Shown here: positions 13,683 through 21,523 of the stretch, in pieces
Layout of the letters: every line of letters starts with the position of its first letter
Numbering within the stretch: position 1 is the first letter of the stretch
Assembly: GCA_019634345.1 (NCBI GenBank)
Contig: JAHQVL010000213.1
Location: 1 to 43,106, forward strand
Source of the DNA: Rhodothermaceae bacterium
GTDB lineage: Bacteria; Bacteroidota; Rhodothermia; Rhodothermales; JAHQVL01
Reading direction: 5' to 3'
DNA length: 43,106 bases
Made by a program: the position numbers and the translations under genes
Notes under the pieces: model-generated
Seen by the model: only the letters and a program-made list of their open reading frames with translations
The model's database searches: none
Told to the model about the DNA's origin: nothing

Positions 13683-16295
13683 ATGCCAAACACCATGCAC
13701 GATTGGGCAGTTGATTCGGAAGCGGATCAGATGGAACGAGTATGCCCTCCTGGAAAAGTACAGGCATTGATATCTTGGGGGTTTTCAGCCGCCCAGTTTC
13801 AGTTAGCGATTCACCGCGGAACTATTGCAGGATTTCGTGCGGCTTTGGGGACGATTGGAAAGGCATTGCAGGTGGATCGGATCTACATGTCGCGCTTCGC
13901 CTCATTTCGTACCTGGGTCAAACAGTGTCAGATTGAAACGATATGTGAATGGCGATCTTCTCGATTTAGAGATGTGGGTCGCCTTTCAAAAGATCCTTAT
14001 ATCTTGTATCGTTATTATCCATTCTGGCATGCGTTGCTGGAATCAGGCCACATAATTGGCGGGCATTCGTACCCTATAAAGAGAGAGGTGTTTGAGGAGT
14101 ATTTCGAAGCAGGAATAAAGTCGCTGCTTTTGGTGCCGATTTTAGTGGGTGAGCAATATTGGGGTATTTTAGGTCTGGAGAGTATTCAATCATCTATTGG
14201 ACATACATTCCAGAGTGAACAGGAAATAAGGAAATTCTCTATGGAGTTGGGTCGCATTATAGAAAAGAGTGATTCAATTATGACGGAATCAGATACTGAG
14301 CCGATCTCTGTACCAAAATCAGAGATTGATCGATTTGGGCTTGAATCAAGTATCCTCTCTCAAGTAAGTGAGGCTATTGTAGCCATTGATCAGTCTGGCA
14401 CTGTTCAGTATTTCAATAAAAGTGCTGAAGTGATTTTTGGGCTCAGAAGAGATGAAGTGTTAGGGCAACCTCTATCAACATTGACGCGCAACCGAACCAT
14501 AGAATTTGAAAAAGATCACGTCATTCGCGCAATTTTAAAGGATAAAGGCGCATGGTCTGGTCGTGATAGATTAACATTGAAGGATTGGCGGACACGTGAA
14601 GTTAATATGTCTGTAACATCGTTGATGAATGAAGGCGAGGAGCAAGGTTTTATTGCTGTGTATCGTGATGTATTGCGAGATGTTACCGTGAACCGGCAGC
14701 AAGAACTTCGTATCGAGCATAGATTGCGTGTCGAGAGCGCACTGGTTGAGGCCTCGCAAAAACTCGTTTCAGATGCACTCATCGACTTCGAACAGCTGCT
14801 GGGATTGATGGGAGAGGCGGTTGGAGCAGAGTCCGTTTACTTCGTAGAAATTCCAGCTGACAAACATTTGTTGCAGGAAGTCCCTTTTAAAGAAGCCGCG
14901 AATACGCTGCCCCGGGTATGGAAGAGGGACTCACCCGTTACGGATGAAAATATATTCATCGATCTTGGGCCTGGTGTTGACAGTACGGCGCAACGCCTGG
15001 TATGCAAGTGGAATGGAAAAAAACTTTCTAGAACCTTAGCGAGCAAAGAGCAAACTGCGCTAGCTGTACCCGTCCTCTCACCACAAGGACGGCTACATGG
15101 GTATTTAGGCGTCGAATACGGCGGCCGCCCAACGGAGTGGCAGGAAGCTGACAGCCGGGTTCTAAGTGTTCTAGGAGATTTATTGTCTACGTATTTTGAG
15201 CGTAGAATATCGGAAGAGGCTCTCAGAAAGAGCGAAGAGCGGTATCGTACTTTTGTCGACACAACGTCCGAAGCTATCTGGCGTATTGAGCTTGCTCATG
15301 GTGTTGCTATCACTGATGACTCTCGCGTTCAGGTGAACGATATTGCTAAACGAGGCGTGTTTGCAGAGTGCAATACAGTGATGGCCGTTCTATTGGGAAG
15401 GAAGGTACCTGAAGAGCTAGAAGGAAACAGTATAGGTGAGGCGATGCCTCATCTTGAAGTTGCGCTGATAGAACAATTCGTTAGCTCAGGGTATCGATTG
15501 TTAAACTATGAGTATTCGGTAGCTTGTGCTGGTAAAGAGAATAGATATTTTGTTATCAACGCAGTGGGCACGAAAGAGGATGGACATCTTGTTCGAATTT
15601 GGGGCAGTTGTGTAGAAGTTACAGAGCGTATTCGGCTTGAGCAGCAAATGGTCGAAACCCTTGAAGATCAGCAGCAACGAATCGGCCGAGATCTTCACGA
15701 TGGTGTTGGACAGTTGCTTACCGGAGTGCGAATGTTGAGTCAAAATCTAGCAGGGAAACTTCCTGATTCTGATGAGAATTATTCACACGCGAAGAAAATA
15801 TCTAGTTTTGCTGAGCAAGCTTCCACTCGTGTTCGAGAGATATATCGAGGATTAACGCCAACCCAGCTTTTCTATGAAGGGTTGTCGACGGCGCTCAATG
15901 AACTAGCACATAATACAAACGCTCTCCCAGGGATTAGTTGTGAATATAGATGGGGTGAGAAGATTGACGTATGGGAGAGAGAAACAAAGATGCATTTGTA
16001 TCGAATTGCCCAGGAAGCGACCAATAATGCATTAAAGCATGCTGAGGCTACCGAAATCATTATCTCTCTTGCTCTGGAGGGCGATACGGTTAAGGTGAGG
16101 GTAGAGGATAATGGGAAGGGATTCGATACAACGATTCGAACAGGTAAATCTCTAGGGCTAAACAGCATGGAGTACCGATCGCGCACAATAAAAGGACAAT
16201 TTGAAATCACTTCAGACGTAAGGAATGGAACGACTGTCCAGTGTACGATCAGAGATAATCACGTTCGTCAGGAATTGACCCAAATTGTTCACTAG
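13683..16295 (+). CDS. Soluble sensor histidine kinase, GAF-PAS-GAF-PAS-HisKA_3-HATPase
   Basis: This 870-residue kinase (counted from ATG 13683) has no membrane segment. The order is a GAF-like domain (about 45-190), PAS (about 218-340, with AIVAIDQSGTVQYFNKSAE), a second GAF (about 350-505), and a second PAS (about 515-655, with AIWRIEL and FAECNTVMA). HisKA_3 follows, with the phospho-acceptor in RIGRDLHDGVGQLLTG (H672). The HATPase domain carries the N-box EATNNALKHA (N781, N782), DNGKGF (809-814) and SLGLNSM. This is the NarX/DegS class that pairs with LuxR-type regulators, two of which follow. The cue is unknown. A TTG at 13677 is possible but has no spaced ribosome site, so the ATG is preferred. 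Confidence 0.92.
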   Translation: MPNTMHDWAVDSEADQMERVCPPGKVQALISWGFSAAQFQLAIHRGTIAGFRAALGTIGKALQVDRIYMSRFASFRTWVKQCQIETICEWRSSRFRDVGRLSKDPYILYRYYPFWHALLESGHIIGGHSYPIKREVFEEYFEAGIKSLLLVPILVGEQYWGILGLESIQSSIGHTFQSEQEIRKFSMELGRIIEKSDSIMTESDTEPISVPKSEIDRFGLESSILSQVSEAIVAIDQSGTVQYFNKSAEVIFGLRRDEVLGQPLSTLTRNRTIEFEKDHVIRAILKDKGAWSGRDRLTLKDWRTREVNMSVTSLMNEGEEQGFIAVYRDVLRDVTVNRQQELRIEHRLRVESALVEASQKLVSDALIDFEQLLGLMGEAVGAESVYFVEIPADKHLLQEVPFKEAANTLPRVWKRDSPVTDENIFIDLGPGVDSTAQRLVCKWNGKKLSRTLASKEQTALAVPVLSPQGRLHGYLGVEYGGRPTEWQEADSRVLSVLGDLLSTYFERRISEEALRKSEERYRTFVDTTSEAIWRIELAHGVAITDDSRVQVNDIAKRGVFAECNTVMAVLLGRKVPEELEGNSIGEAMPHLEVALIEQFVSSGYRLLNYEYSVACAGKENRYFVINAVGTKEDGHLVRIWGSCVEVTERIRLEQQMVETLEDQQQRIGRDLHDGVGQLLTGVRMLSQNLAGKLPDSDENYSHAKKISSFAEQASTRVREIYRGLTPTQLFYEGLSTALNELAHNTNALPGISCEYRWGEKIDVWERETKMHLYRIAQEATNNALKHAEATEIIISLALEGDTVKVRVEDNGKGFDTTIRTGKSLGLNSMEYRSRTIKGQFEITSDVRNGTTVQCTIRDNHVRQELTQIVH

Positions 16296-16297
16296 AC

Positions 16298-16314
16298 AAA
16301 ATCATCAAGATTTT
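16298..16314 (+). terminator. A+T-rich hairpin directly after the kinase stop
   Basis: AAAATC (16298-16303) and GATTTT (16309-16314) pair across a 5-nt loop, starting two bases after the kinase stop codon. The stem is weak (one G-C pair) but ends in four T residues. It may reduce read-through into the response-regulator gene. Confidence 0.35.
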
Positions 16315-16410
16315 AGTTTATAAAAATGACAGTTATCCGATACGTTCGGTACGAATGAAGAGGATAGTGTTAAATATTTGAAAGCATAGTTTAACTGATA
16401 TAGAAAAGAA

Positions 16411-16438
16411 GGGAGTAGTTACTCCCTGATATGAGAGG
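16411..16438 (+). promoter_or_regulatory. Hairpin and ribosome site before the first response regulator
   Basis: GGGAGT (16411-16416) and ACTCCC (16421-16426) form a perfect 6-bp stem with a 4-nt loop. Eight bases later AGAGG (16434-16438) lies seven bases before the ATG at 16446, which fixes that start over the ATG at 16476. The stem may shape access to this ribosome site. Confidence 0.45.
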
Positions 16439-16445
16439 TAATTGA

Positions 16446-17168
16446 ATGTATTCGCTCGATAGCAACGCAAATATTATGGATACGAATAAAGCTTCCGTAG
16501 GTCGAATTCGAGTTGTAGTTGTAGATGACCATCCTGCTATTCGCGAAGCGATAGCAGATATCATTTCAGATAAGATGGGAATTGAACTTGTTGGTCAAGC
16601 CAGTACTGCTGACGAAGCATTTCAATTGGTAGAGAAGCTACAGCCAGATGTCGCAATCATTGATATATCTTTAGAGGATGCGCATGGCTTGGACCTGGTT
16701 CAAAATATTAAAGCACAGTATCCAAATGTACAGGTTGTTGTGTTTTCAATGTATGACGAGAGTGTGTATGCTGAGCGAGCGATTCGTGCAGGTGCATCAG
16801 GTTATCTGATGAAAAGCGAGCCTACTCAGAGTGTAGTTGAAGCAATCCGTAGCGTCATGCAAGGTGAAGTGTATTTGAGCCGGCGGATGGCCTCTAGAAT
16901 GTTAAGCAAAATCGCAACCGGTCGTTCATCTAGTCCAGGTTTTGCTATAGATCAGTTAACAGATCGGGAAATGGCTGTTTTCCAAATGTTAGGTGAAGGT
17001 TTTAGTGTTCAAGAGATCACGCAAAGATTGAATCTCAGCCGTAAAACAGTAGAAACGTATAGACGTCGGGTGAAGGAAAAGCTTGACTTCGATACGGTTG
17101 CAGAATTGCTTCAGTATGCTGTACAATGGAGATACGGGCAGGGAGAGGTCCCAGGGGAAGGTCAATAA
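16446..17168 (+). CDS. NarL/LuxR-family response regulator, copy 1
   Basis: This 240-residue regulator has an N-terminal receiver domain: acidic pair D27-D28 in VVVVDDHPAIREA, phospho-acceptor D73 in AIIDISLEDAHG, switch serine in VVFSMYDE, and lysine in GYLMKSEPT. A LuxR-type helix-turn-helix follows (about 172-232), with LTDREMAVFQMLGEG and the recognition helix in LNLSRKTVETYRRRVKEKL. It is expected to be phosphorylated by the HisKA_3 kinase just upstream and then bind DNA as a dimer. About 150 bases with two hairpins separate it from the kinase gene. It is closely related to the second regulator downstream. Targets are not known; the adjacent polysaccharide genes are likely candidates. 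Confidence 0.93.
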   Translation: MYSLDSNANIMDTNKASVGRIRVVVVDDHPAIREAIADIISDKMGIELVGQASTADEAFQLVEKLQPDVAIIDISLEDAHGLDLVQNIKAQYPNVQVVVFSMYDESVYAERAIRAGASGYLMKSEPTQSVVEAIRSVMQGEVYLSRRMASRMLSKIATGRSSSPGFAIDQLTDREMAVFQMLGEGFSVQEITQRLNLSRKTVETYRRRVKEKLDFDTVAELLQYAVQWRYGQGEVPGEGQ

Positions 17169-17497
17169 TTATCTTGATTATGTCATTGATATTTCAAGGC
17201 TTATAGCATCTCCATTACTTACAGTACATACACATGCGCTAAAACTACATAGGACCTATCCACAAAAGGTGGAGCGATAATAGATTTCTGTATAATAGTT
17301 TCTTAAATCGCCTGGGCCTGAAAATGTAACAGTGCCTAAACCTGTTGTAGTTACCCCCGCAGTTCCAGGCAGATTTTCTAGGAATTAGAAAATCTCAAGT
17401 CGAAGAGTGCAATCTGTCGGTACTTTATCTTAGCACATGTAGCAAACGCATGTTTTGACAGTGTGCATAGAGTCCTGACGTATTAAGTGCAAATCGT
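17169..17497. other. Non-coding gap between the two response regulators
   Basis: These 329 bases have no credible gene. A small TCCAC/GTGGA hairpin lies at 17259-17273, possibly closing the first regulator's transcript, and a strong 10-bp inverted repeat lies at 17371-17395. The stretch 17314-17380 reads as a proline- and valine-rich frame between stops and could be a decayed gene fragment. Confidence 0.4.
17371..17395. repeat. Perfect 10-bp inverted repeat upstream of the second regulator
   Basis: AGATTTTCTA (17371-17380) and TAGAAAATCT (17386-17395) are exact complements across a GGAAT spacer, about 100 bases before the GTG start of the second regulator. There is no T-run after it, so a regulator-binding site is more likely than a terminator. 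Its inner half-sites TTCTA/TAGAA recur in other dyads of the locus. Confidence 0.5.
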
Positions 17498-18226
17498 GTG
17501 AGTGTGCAAACAAGTTATGGATCATTACCCCCCACGACTGTCAATAACGTCTTTTCCAGGCAAATACGTGTTCTGGTAGTGGACGACCACCCTGCAATTC
17601 GAGAGGCATTAGCTTTTACCGTTCGTGACAAGATTGATATGGAAATATGCGGGCAGGCTTCATCGGCTGCCGAAGCCATTCAATGCATATCAGACACTAC
17701 CCCAGATGTAGCCATTGTCGATATCTCCCTAAAAGATGCGCATGGATTAGACCTCGTTCAGCGAATACGTGCCCAGTACTCAAGTGTACAGGTACTGGTG
17801 TATTCTATGTACGATGAGTTAGCCTATGCCGAGAGAGCTATTCATGTTGGAGCATTAGGCTATCTGTCTAAAAGCGAACCTACTCGGAATATTGTAGATG
17901 CTATCCGTTGCGTGATGCGGGGAGAAGTGTATCTGAGCCGTCGCATGACGTCTCGTATTCTGGGCAAAGTGGTAAAAGAGCAGCAAAAAGGGTTTATCGT
18001 CGGCAAACTAACAGACCGCGAGATGGCCATCTTCGAAATGTTAGGAGAAGGACTGAATATCAGGGAAATATCTTCTCGGCTTAATTTGAGCAGAAAAACC
18101 GTTGAGACCTATCGCAGAAGGGTTAAGGAAAAACTCGGTCTGGATTCTGTGTCTGCTTTGATGCAGTATGCCATTCAATGGATGCATGGAAGAGAAGATG
18201 CTATTTCCGCTAACCCCATACCCTAA
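17498..18226 (+). CDS. NarL/LuxR-family response regulator, copy 2
   Basis: This 242-residue paralogue of the preceding regulator has acidic pair D29-D30 (VLVVDDHPAIREA), phospho-acceptor D75 (AIVDISLKDAHG), lysine in GYLSKSEPT and a LuxR helix-turn-helix. LNLSRKTVETYRRRVKEKL is identical to copy 1 over the recognition helix. The receiver surface around the first helix and the linker differ more (KEQQKGFIVGK against the longer GRSSSPGFAIDQ). Both probably recognise the same DNA site but may respond to different phospho-donors. The start is a GTG at 17498, with no ATG available before the receiver domain and only a weak ribosome site. No second kinase gene accompanies it. Confidence 0.92.
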   Translation: MSVQTSYGSLPPTTVNNVFSRQIRVLVVDDHPAIREALAFTVRDKIDMEICGQASSAAEAIQCISDTTPDVAIVDISLKDAHGLDLVQRIRAQYSSVQVLVYSMYDELAYAERAIHVGALGYLSKSEPTRNIVDAIRCVMRGEVYLSRRMTSRILGKVVKEQQKGFIVGKLTDREMAIFEMLGEGLNIREISSRLNLSRKTVETYRRRVKEKLGLDSVSALMQYAIQWMHGREDAISANPIP

Positions 18227-18696
18227 GAGTTATCAGCAGCCCCAATGTAGCTTTAGTAAGTGAATTCTATATAGAATCTATTTACTCAATTAAGGGGATG
18301 TATATATGTGCCGAAATAATAGGTTACTTTTGGCTCATAACTCTTCATAAGATAACTCCTGATGGGCGTTCCCCTTGTTCCATTCGGTGACAGTGATCAT
18401 TTAGATCTGGTTGTACCTTTTGATTGTGTCGTAAGGAAAGGTGTGCAGAGTGAAAGGACATAATACTGGCCCATATGATGCTGCTTTCATCCCGGAAAGG
18501 GGAAGTGGATAGATGCTAGAGGAGGGAGGAAGAAGCATATCTAAAATGATCACATTTTCGTGACATACAAAGTATAGAATCGAAACCGATTTTAGTTTAG
18601 TGAGCCCGAATTTTGTACTACTTTGACAGCACATCGATAAAGGTACATTAATCATCCTTAGATCTATTAACGGCTTCTATTCTAAAGGCTTACTTT
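18227..18696. promoter_or_regulatory. Regulatory region ahead of the polysaccharide locus
   Basis: These 470 bases precede the first glycosyltransferase and hold no convincing gene. Two structures stand out: a long imperfect dyad at 18255-18286, and a hairpin at 18575-18594 in which TAGAATCG pairs with CGATTTTA around AAAC, including one G-T pair. A direct repeat TTCTATTCTA lies at 18675-18684, next to the ribosome site AAAGG. The main promoter of the locus is probably here, though I could not place its boxes. Confidence 0.45.
18255..18286. repeat. Long dyad centred on ATTCTATATAGAAT
   Basis: The core ATTCTAT/ATAGAAT (18264-18277) is perfect. Symmetry continues outward with AGTAA (18255-18259) matching TTACT (18282-18286), giving a 32-base dyad with three imperfect pairs around the same centre. 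It looks like an operator for a dimeric regulator rather than a terminator. Confidence 0.45.
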
Positions 18697-19911
18697 ATGT
18701 ACAGCAATGTTCGCGTTTTACATCCGCCTCATTATCAAGAAGAACCTGGTTCTTCTGATGCTGTCGTACAGCCGCTGCCAAATCATGTCAGTACTGCCAT
18801 CGTGCATGATTGGTTACCCGTATATGCGGGAGCAGAGCGTGTATTAGAGCAGATGATTCACGTCCTGCCCGAAAGTGAGCTGTTTAGCTTGATCGATTTT
18901 CTCCCGCCTGACCAAAGGGATTTTCTGCAGGGCAAGTCAGTGAATACATCGTTTATCCAGAAGCTGCCACTTGCGCGGAGTAAGTATCGATTCTATCTCC
19001 CATTTGTCCCATTTGCAACAGAGCAATTTAATCTCACTTCTCACGATATCGTTGTTTCGTCGAGCTATGTAGCTGCAAAAGGGGTTCTCACTACTGCAAA
19101 TCAACTTCATATAAGCTATGTTCATAGCCCAATTCGCTATGCATGGGATTTGCATTTCCAGTACCTGAAAGAGGGTGGGCTTGAAAAAGGGCTTAAAGGC
19201 TTGATGGCGAAACTCATCCTGCATTATGTTCGGCTCTTCGATGTGTCTACGTCAAACAGAGTCGATCATTACGTAGCTAATTCAAAAACTGTAGCTCGTC
19301 GGATCTGGAAAACATACAGAAGGCAAGCAGAGGTCATTTATCCTCCTGTAGATACGAGTGCGTTTACACTCTGCGAGGATAAAGAAGACTTTTACCTGAC
19401 TGCTTCGCGGCTGGTGCCTTACAAAAAAATTGATTTGTTGGTTGAGGCTTTCAGGGATATGCCAGACAAGCAACTCGTCGTAATAGGGGATGGACCTGAC
19501 TATGACAAGATAGTTGCCAGGGCTACGCCAAATATCAAGATGCTTGGGCATGTGCCCTTTGAGGACTTAAAGAATTATATGCAGCACGCAAAAGCGTTTC
19601 TATTTGCTGCAGAAGAAGATTTTGGAATTGTGCCTGTTGAAGCACAAGCATGCGGCACTCCAGTGGTCGCATTCGGAAAAGGTGGAGCAACAGAAACAGT
19701 AATCCCTGGAGAAACAGGGTTGTTTTTCTACGAACAAACTGAAGCGAGCGTGCAGGCTGCTATAGAGCAGCTAGAGCGCGTTTACCCCCAACTCAGTCAT
19801 TCTCGCATTCGAGAAAACGCACTCCGATTTTCAGGAGAGCGATTCAAAACAGAGTTTCAGCACATGGTTAGTCGTGTTTACAACGACTTCATGTCAAGTG
19901 ACAGCAACTAG
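18697..19911 (+). CDS. Glycosyltransferase family 4 protein
   Basis: This 404-residue GT-B enzyme has an N-terminal acceptor domain starting STAIVHDWLPVYAGAERVLE, with the glycine-rich loop at the donor cleft. The C-terminal donor domain contains YLTASRLVPYKKIDLLVEAF and VVIGDGPDYDKI. The GT4 E-x7-E motif lies in EEDFGIVPVEAQACGTPVVAFG. The block YVHSPIRYAWDLHFQYL is frequent in mannosyltransferases of the WbaZ group, so a mannosyl or related donor is possible. It is the first gene of the polysaccharide run, 12 bases before the initiating sugar transferase, and probably adds an early sugar to the lipid-linked repeat at the inner membrane. The donor is not determined. Confidence 0.88.
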   Translation: MYSNVRVLHPPHYQEEPGSSDAVVQPLPNHVSTAIVHDWLPVYAGAERVLEQMIHVLPESELFSLIDFLPPDQRDFLQGKSVNTSFIQKLPLARSKYRFYLPFVPFATEQFNLTSHDIVVSSSYVAAKGVLTTANQLHISYVHSPIRYAWDLHFQYLKEGGLEKGLKGLMAKLILHYVRLFDVSTSNRVDHYVANSKTVARRIWKTYRRQAEVIYPPVDTSAFTLCEDKEDFYLTASRLVPYKKIDLLVEAFRDMPDKQLVVIGDGPDYDKIVARATPNIKMLGHVPFEDLKNYMQHAKAFLFAAEEDFGIVPVEAQACGTPVVAFGKGGATETVIPGETGLFFYEQTEASVQAAIEQLERVYPQLSHSRIRENALRFSGERFKTEFQHMVSRVYNDFMSSDSN

Positions 19912-19923
19912 AAGAATAGATTT

Positions 19924-21405
19924 GTGAAAGTATACGTCGAAGACATACTAGCTGCTCCCAAAGAGGTAACCGCGCAAGGTCAGGTTCGAACTTTAGCAAA
20001 AGATCTTACCGGATCCGAAGGTGAGTCAACCATTGCTTGGCTTACGCGATTAACGCTTCTTTTTTCAGATATCGTCGCTTTATGCTCGGTAATCAATATT
20101 GTGATTATTATTGGTATGGCGACTGATTTAACCTTACCCGACTTAAGGCCGCTTGTTTTATCGTTTCTACTCTTTCCTTTGGCCTATTTGAGTTTTGGTT
20201 TATATCGTACCGTGTCGCTTAAGCCGGAATACGAGATTTCCTCCTTTACAAAGGCAAACATAGCGGTAATAGGCGGTTTATGTGTGCCTGTATTGTTTAT
20301 CCCTCATTTTGAGGTTGGGATGGTTCTCTGGCTTTGTATAGCCACTCCACTGGTTTTGGTGTTGGTGCCTTTTCTAAGGGTGTTAACGCGTCTCCTTTTC
20401 TCAAGAGCGGCCTGGTGGGGGCAATCTACCTTGATTATCTCAGATTCAGAAGTCGGTAATCAGGTGATTACGCTATTACAACGGCGTCAAGAATGGGGCA
20501 TTAGCCCAACCCATTTGCTTCAAAATACGGAAGGTACGTTTACGCATTATCTCCCTCTTTTAGAAGACGACTCTTTGTTGCAAGCAATTACCAGGCATCA
20601 TGGAATATCCAGTGTCGTGGTAGCTTTGGAAAAAGAGCAAAGGACCAGATTCGTTTCTTATCTCAAAGAAGCAGATGTATTCCAGCAGATCTTCGTGCCT
20701 TCAGTCGGCGCCGATGGATTCATCCGGCTAAGAGAAGCAGGTGCCAAAAGTGGCACTGTAAACAGAGTCGCAAAAGATACGCAGTGGGATGGTGTGCGGT
20801 TGATATTTAAACGTCTCATTGACCTGGTAGGGGCTACGATAGGGTTGATCCTGAGCGCTCCACTTTTCATTGCTATTTCAGTGGGAATCAAGTTTACGTC
20901 AAAAGGGCCGATCTTCTTTAAACAGGAGCGGATGGGGAAGAATGGTAAGTCATTCAAAGTGTTGAAGTTTAGAACCATGCATTTGGATGCTGAAAGAAAG
21001 CTTCAAGAGCTTTTAGCAGCAGATCCTGTATTGAGACAAGAATACGAGATTTTTCACAAGCTTCGTAATGACCCACGCATTACATCCATCGGAAAAATGC
21101 TCAGACGCTACAGCCTGGACGAATTTCCACAGCTTTGGAACGTAATTAGAGGTGACATGAGTCTGGTTGGTCCACGTGCCTACATTCCACGTGAGTTGCC
21201 CAATATGCGAGGTTTCGAGACTGAAGTATTAAAGTGTTCACCAGGAGTAACAGGACTCTGGCAGGTTTCTGGGAGAAATCAATTGAGTTTTGACGAAAGA
21301 GTGACCATTGATGTGAATTACCAGCAGCGATGGTCGTTAGCGCTAGACATATACATTTTATTAAAAACTATCCCGGTTGTGTTAACTGGGAATGGGGCTA
21401 GTTAA
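19924..21405 (+). CDS. Undecaprenyl-phosphate sugar-1-phosphate transferase (initiating enzyme)
   Basis: This 493-residue WbaP/WcaJ-like protein has several N-terminal membrane helices (about 40-160), a cytoplasmic nucleotide-binding-like middle region, and a C-terminal bacterial sugar transferase domain. The last holds the re-entrant hydrophobic segment RLIDLVGATIGLILSAPLFI, then FKVLKFRTM, RRYSLDEFPQLWNVIRGDMSLVGPR and SPGVTGLWQVSGRN. It moves a sugar phosphate from a nucleotide sugar to undecaprenyl phosphate and so starts each repeat unit. The family proline after GPR is alanine here (GPRAY). The start is a GTG at 19924, twelve bases after the preceding stop. The sugar (glucose, galactose or other) is not determined. 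Confidence 0.93.
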   Translation: MKVYVEDILAAPKEVTAQGQVRTLAKDLTGSEGESTIAWLTRLTLLFSDIVALCSVINIVIIIGMATDLTLPDLRPLVLSFLLFPLAYLSFGLYRTVSLKPEYEISSFTKANIAVIGGLCVPVLFIPHFEVGMVLWLCIATPLVLVLVPFLRVLTRLLFSRAAWWGQSTLIISDSEVGNQVITLLQRRQEWGISPTHLLQNTEGTFTHYLPLLEDDSLLQAITRHHGISSVVVALEKEQRTRFVSYLKEADVFQQIFVPSVGADGFIRLREAGAKSGTVNRVAKDTQWDGVRLIFKRLIDLVGATIGLILSAPLFIAISVGIKFTSKGPIFFKQERMGKNGKSFKVLKFRTMHLDAERKLQELLAADPVLRQEYEIFHKLRNDPRITSIGKMLRRYSLDEFPQLWNVIRGDMSLVGPRAYIPRELPNMRGFETEVLKCSPGVTGLWQVSGRNQLSFDERVTIDVNYQQRWSLALDIYILLKTIPVVLTGNGAS

Positions 21406-21474
21406 TAAGAAACGAGTATTCGTGGCCTACTGAGAGAGTCATCTTTAGATAATTAAGTAGATCAAGAATATTGG

Positions 21475-21514
21475 TCAAAACCAAATTTCAATACTATAAC
21501 CCTCGGGGTTTTGA
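21475..21514 (+). promoter_or_regulatory. Possible attenuator or ribosome-site switch before the Wzc-like gene
   Basis: Two mutually exclusive stems share bases 21506-21510. One is TCAAAACC (21475-21482) with GGTTTTGA (21507-21514). The other is a compact hairpin AACCC-TCG-GGGTT (21498-21510) running into TT, similar to an intrinsic terminator. Either would control entry into, or translation of, the gene starting at 21524. Confidence 0.42.
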
Positions 21515-21523
21515 TCTCAAACT

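Noticed and set aside
14837..15262. 141-codon minus-strand frame inside the histidine kinase gene
   Set aside because: Antisense to a gene with clear domains; composition follows the opposite-strand codons and no motif is seen.
15872..16210. 112-codon minus-strand frame over the kinase ATPase domain
   Set aside because: Mirrors conserved N-box and G-box codons of the sense gene; not a separate gene.
18401..18655. 84-codon minus-strand frame in the region before the polysaccharide locus
   Set aside because: No homology, no ribosome site, low-complexity hydrophobic content; the region is better explained as regulatory.
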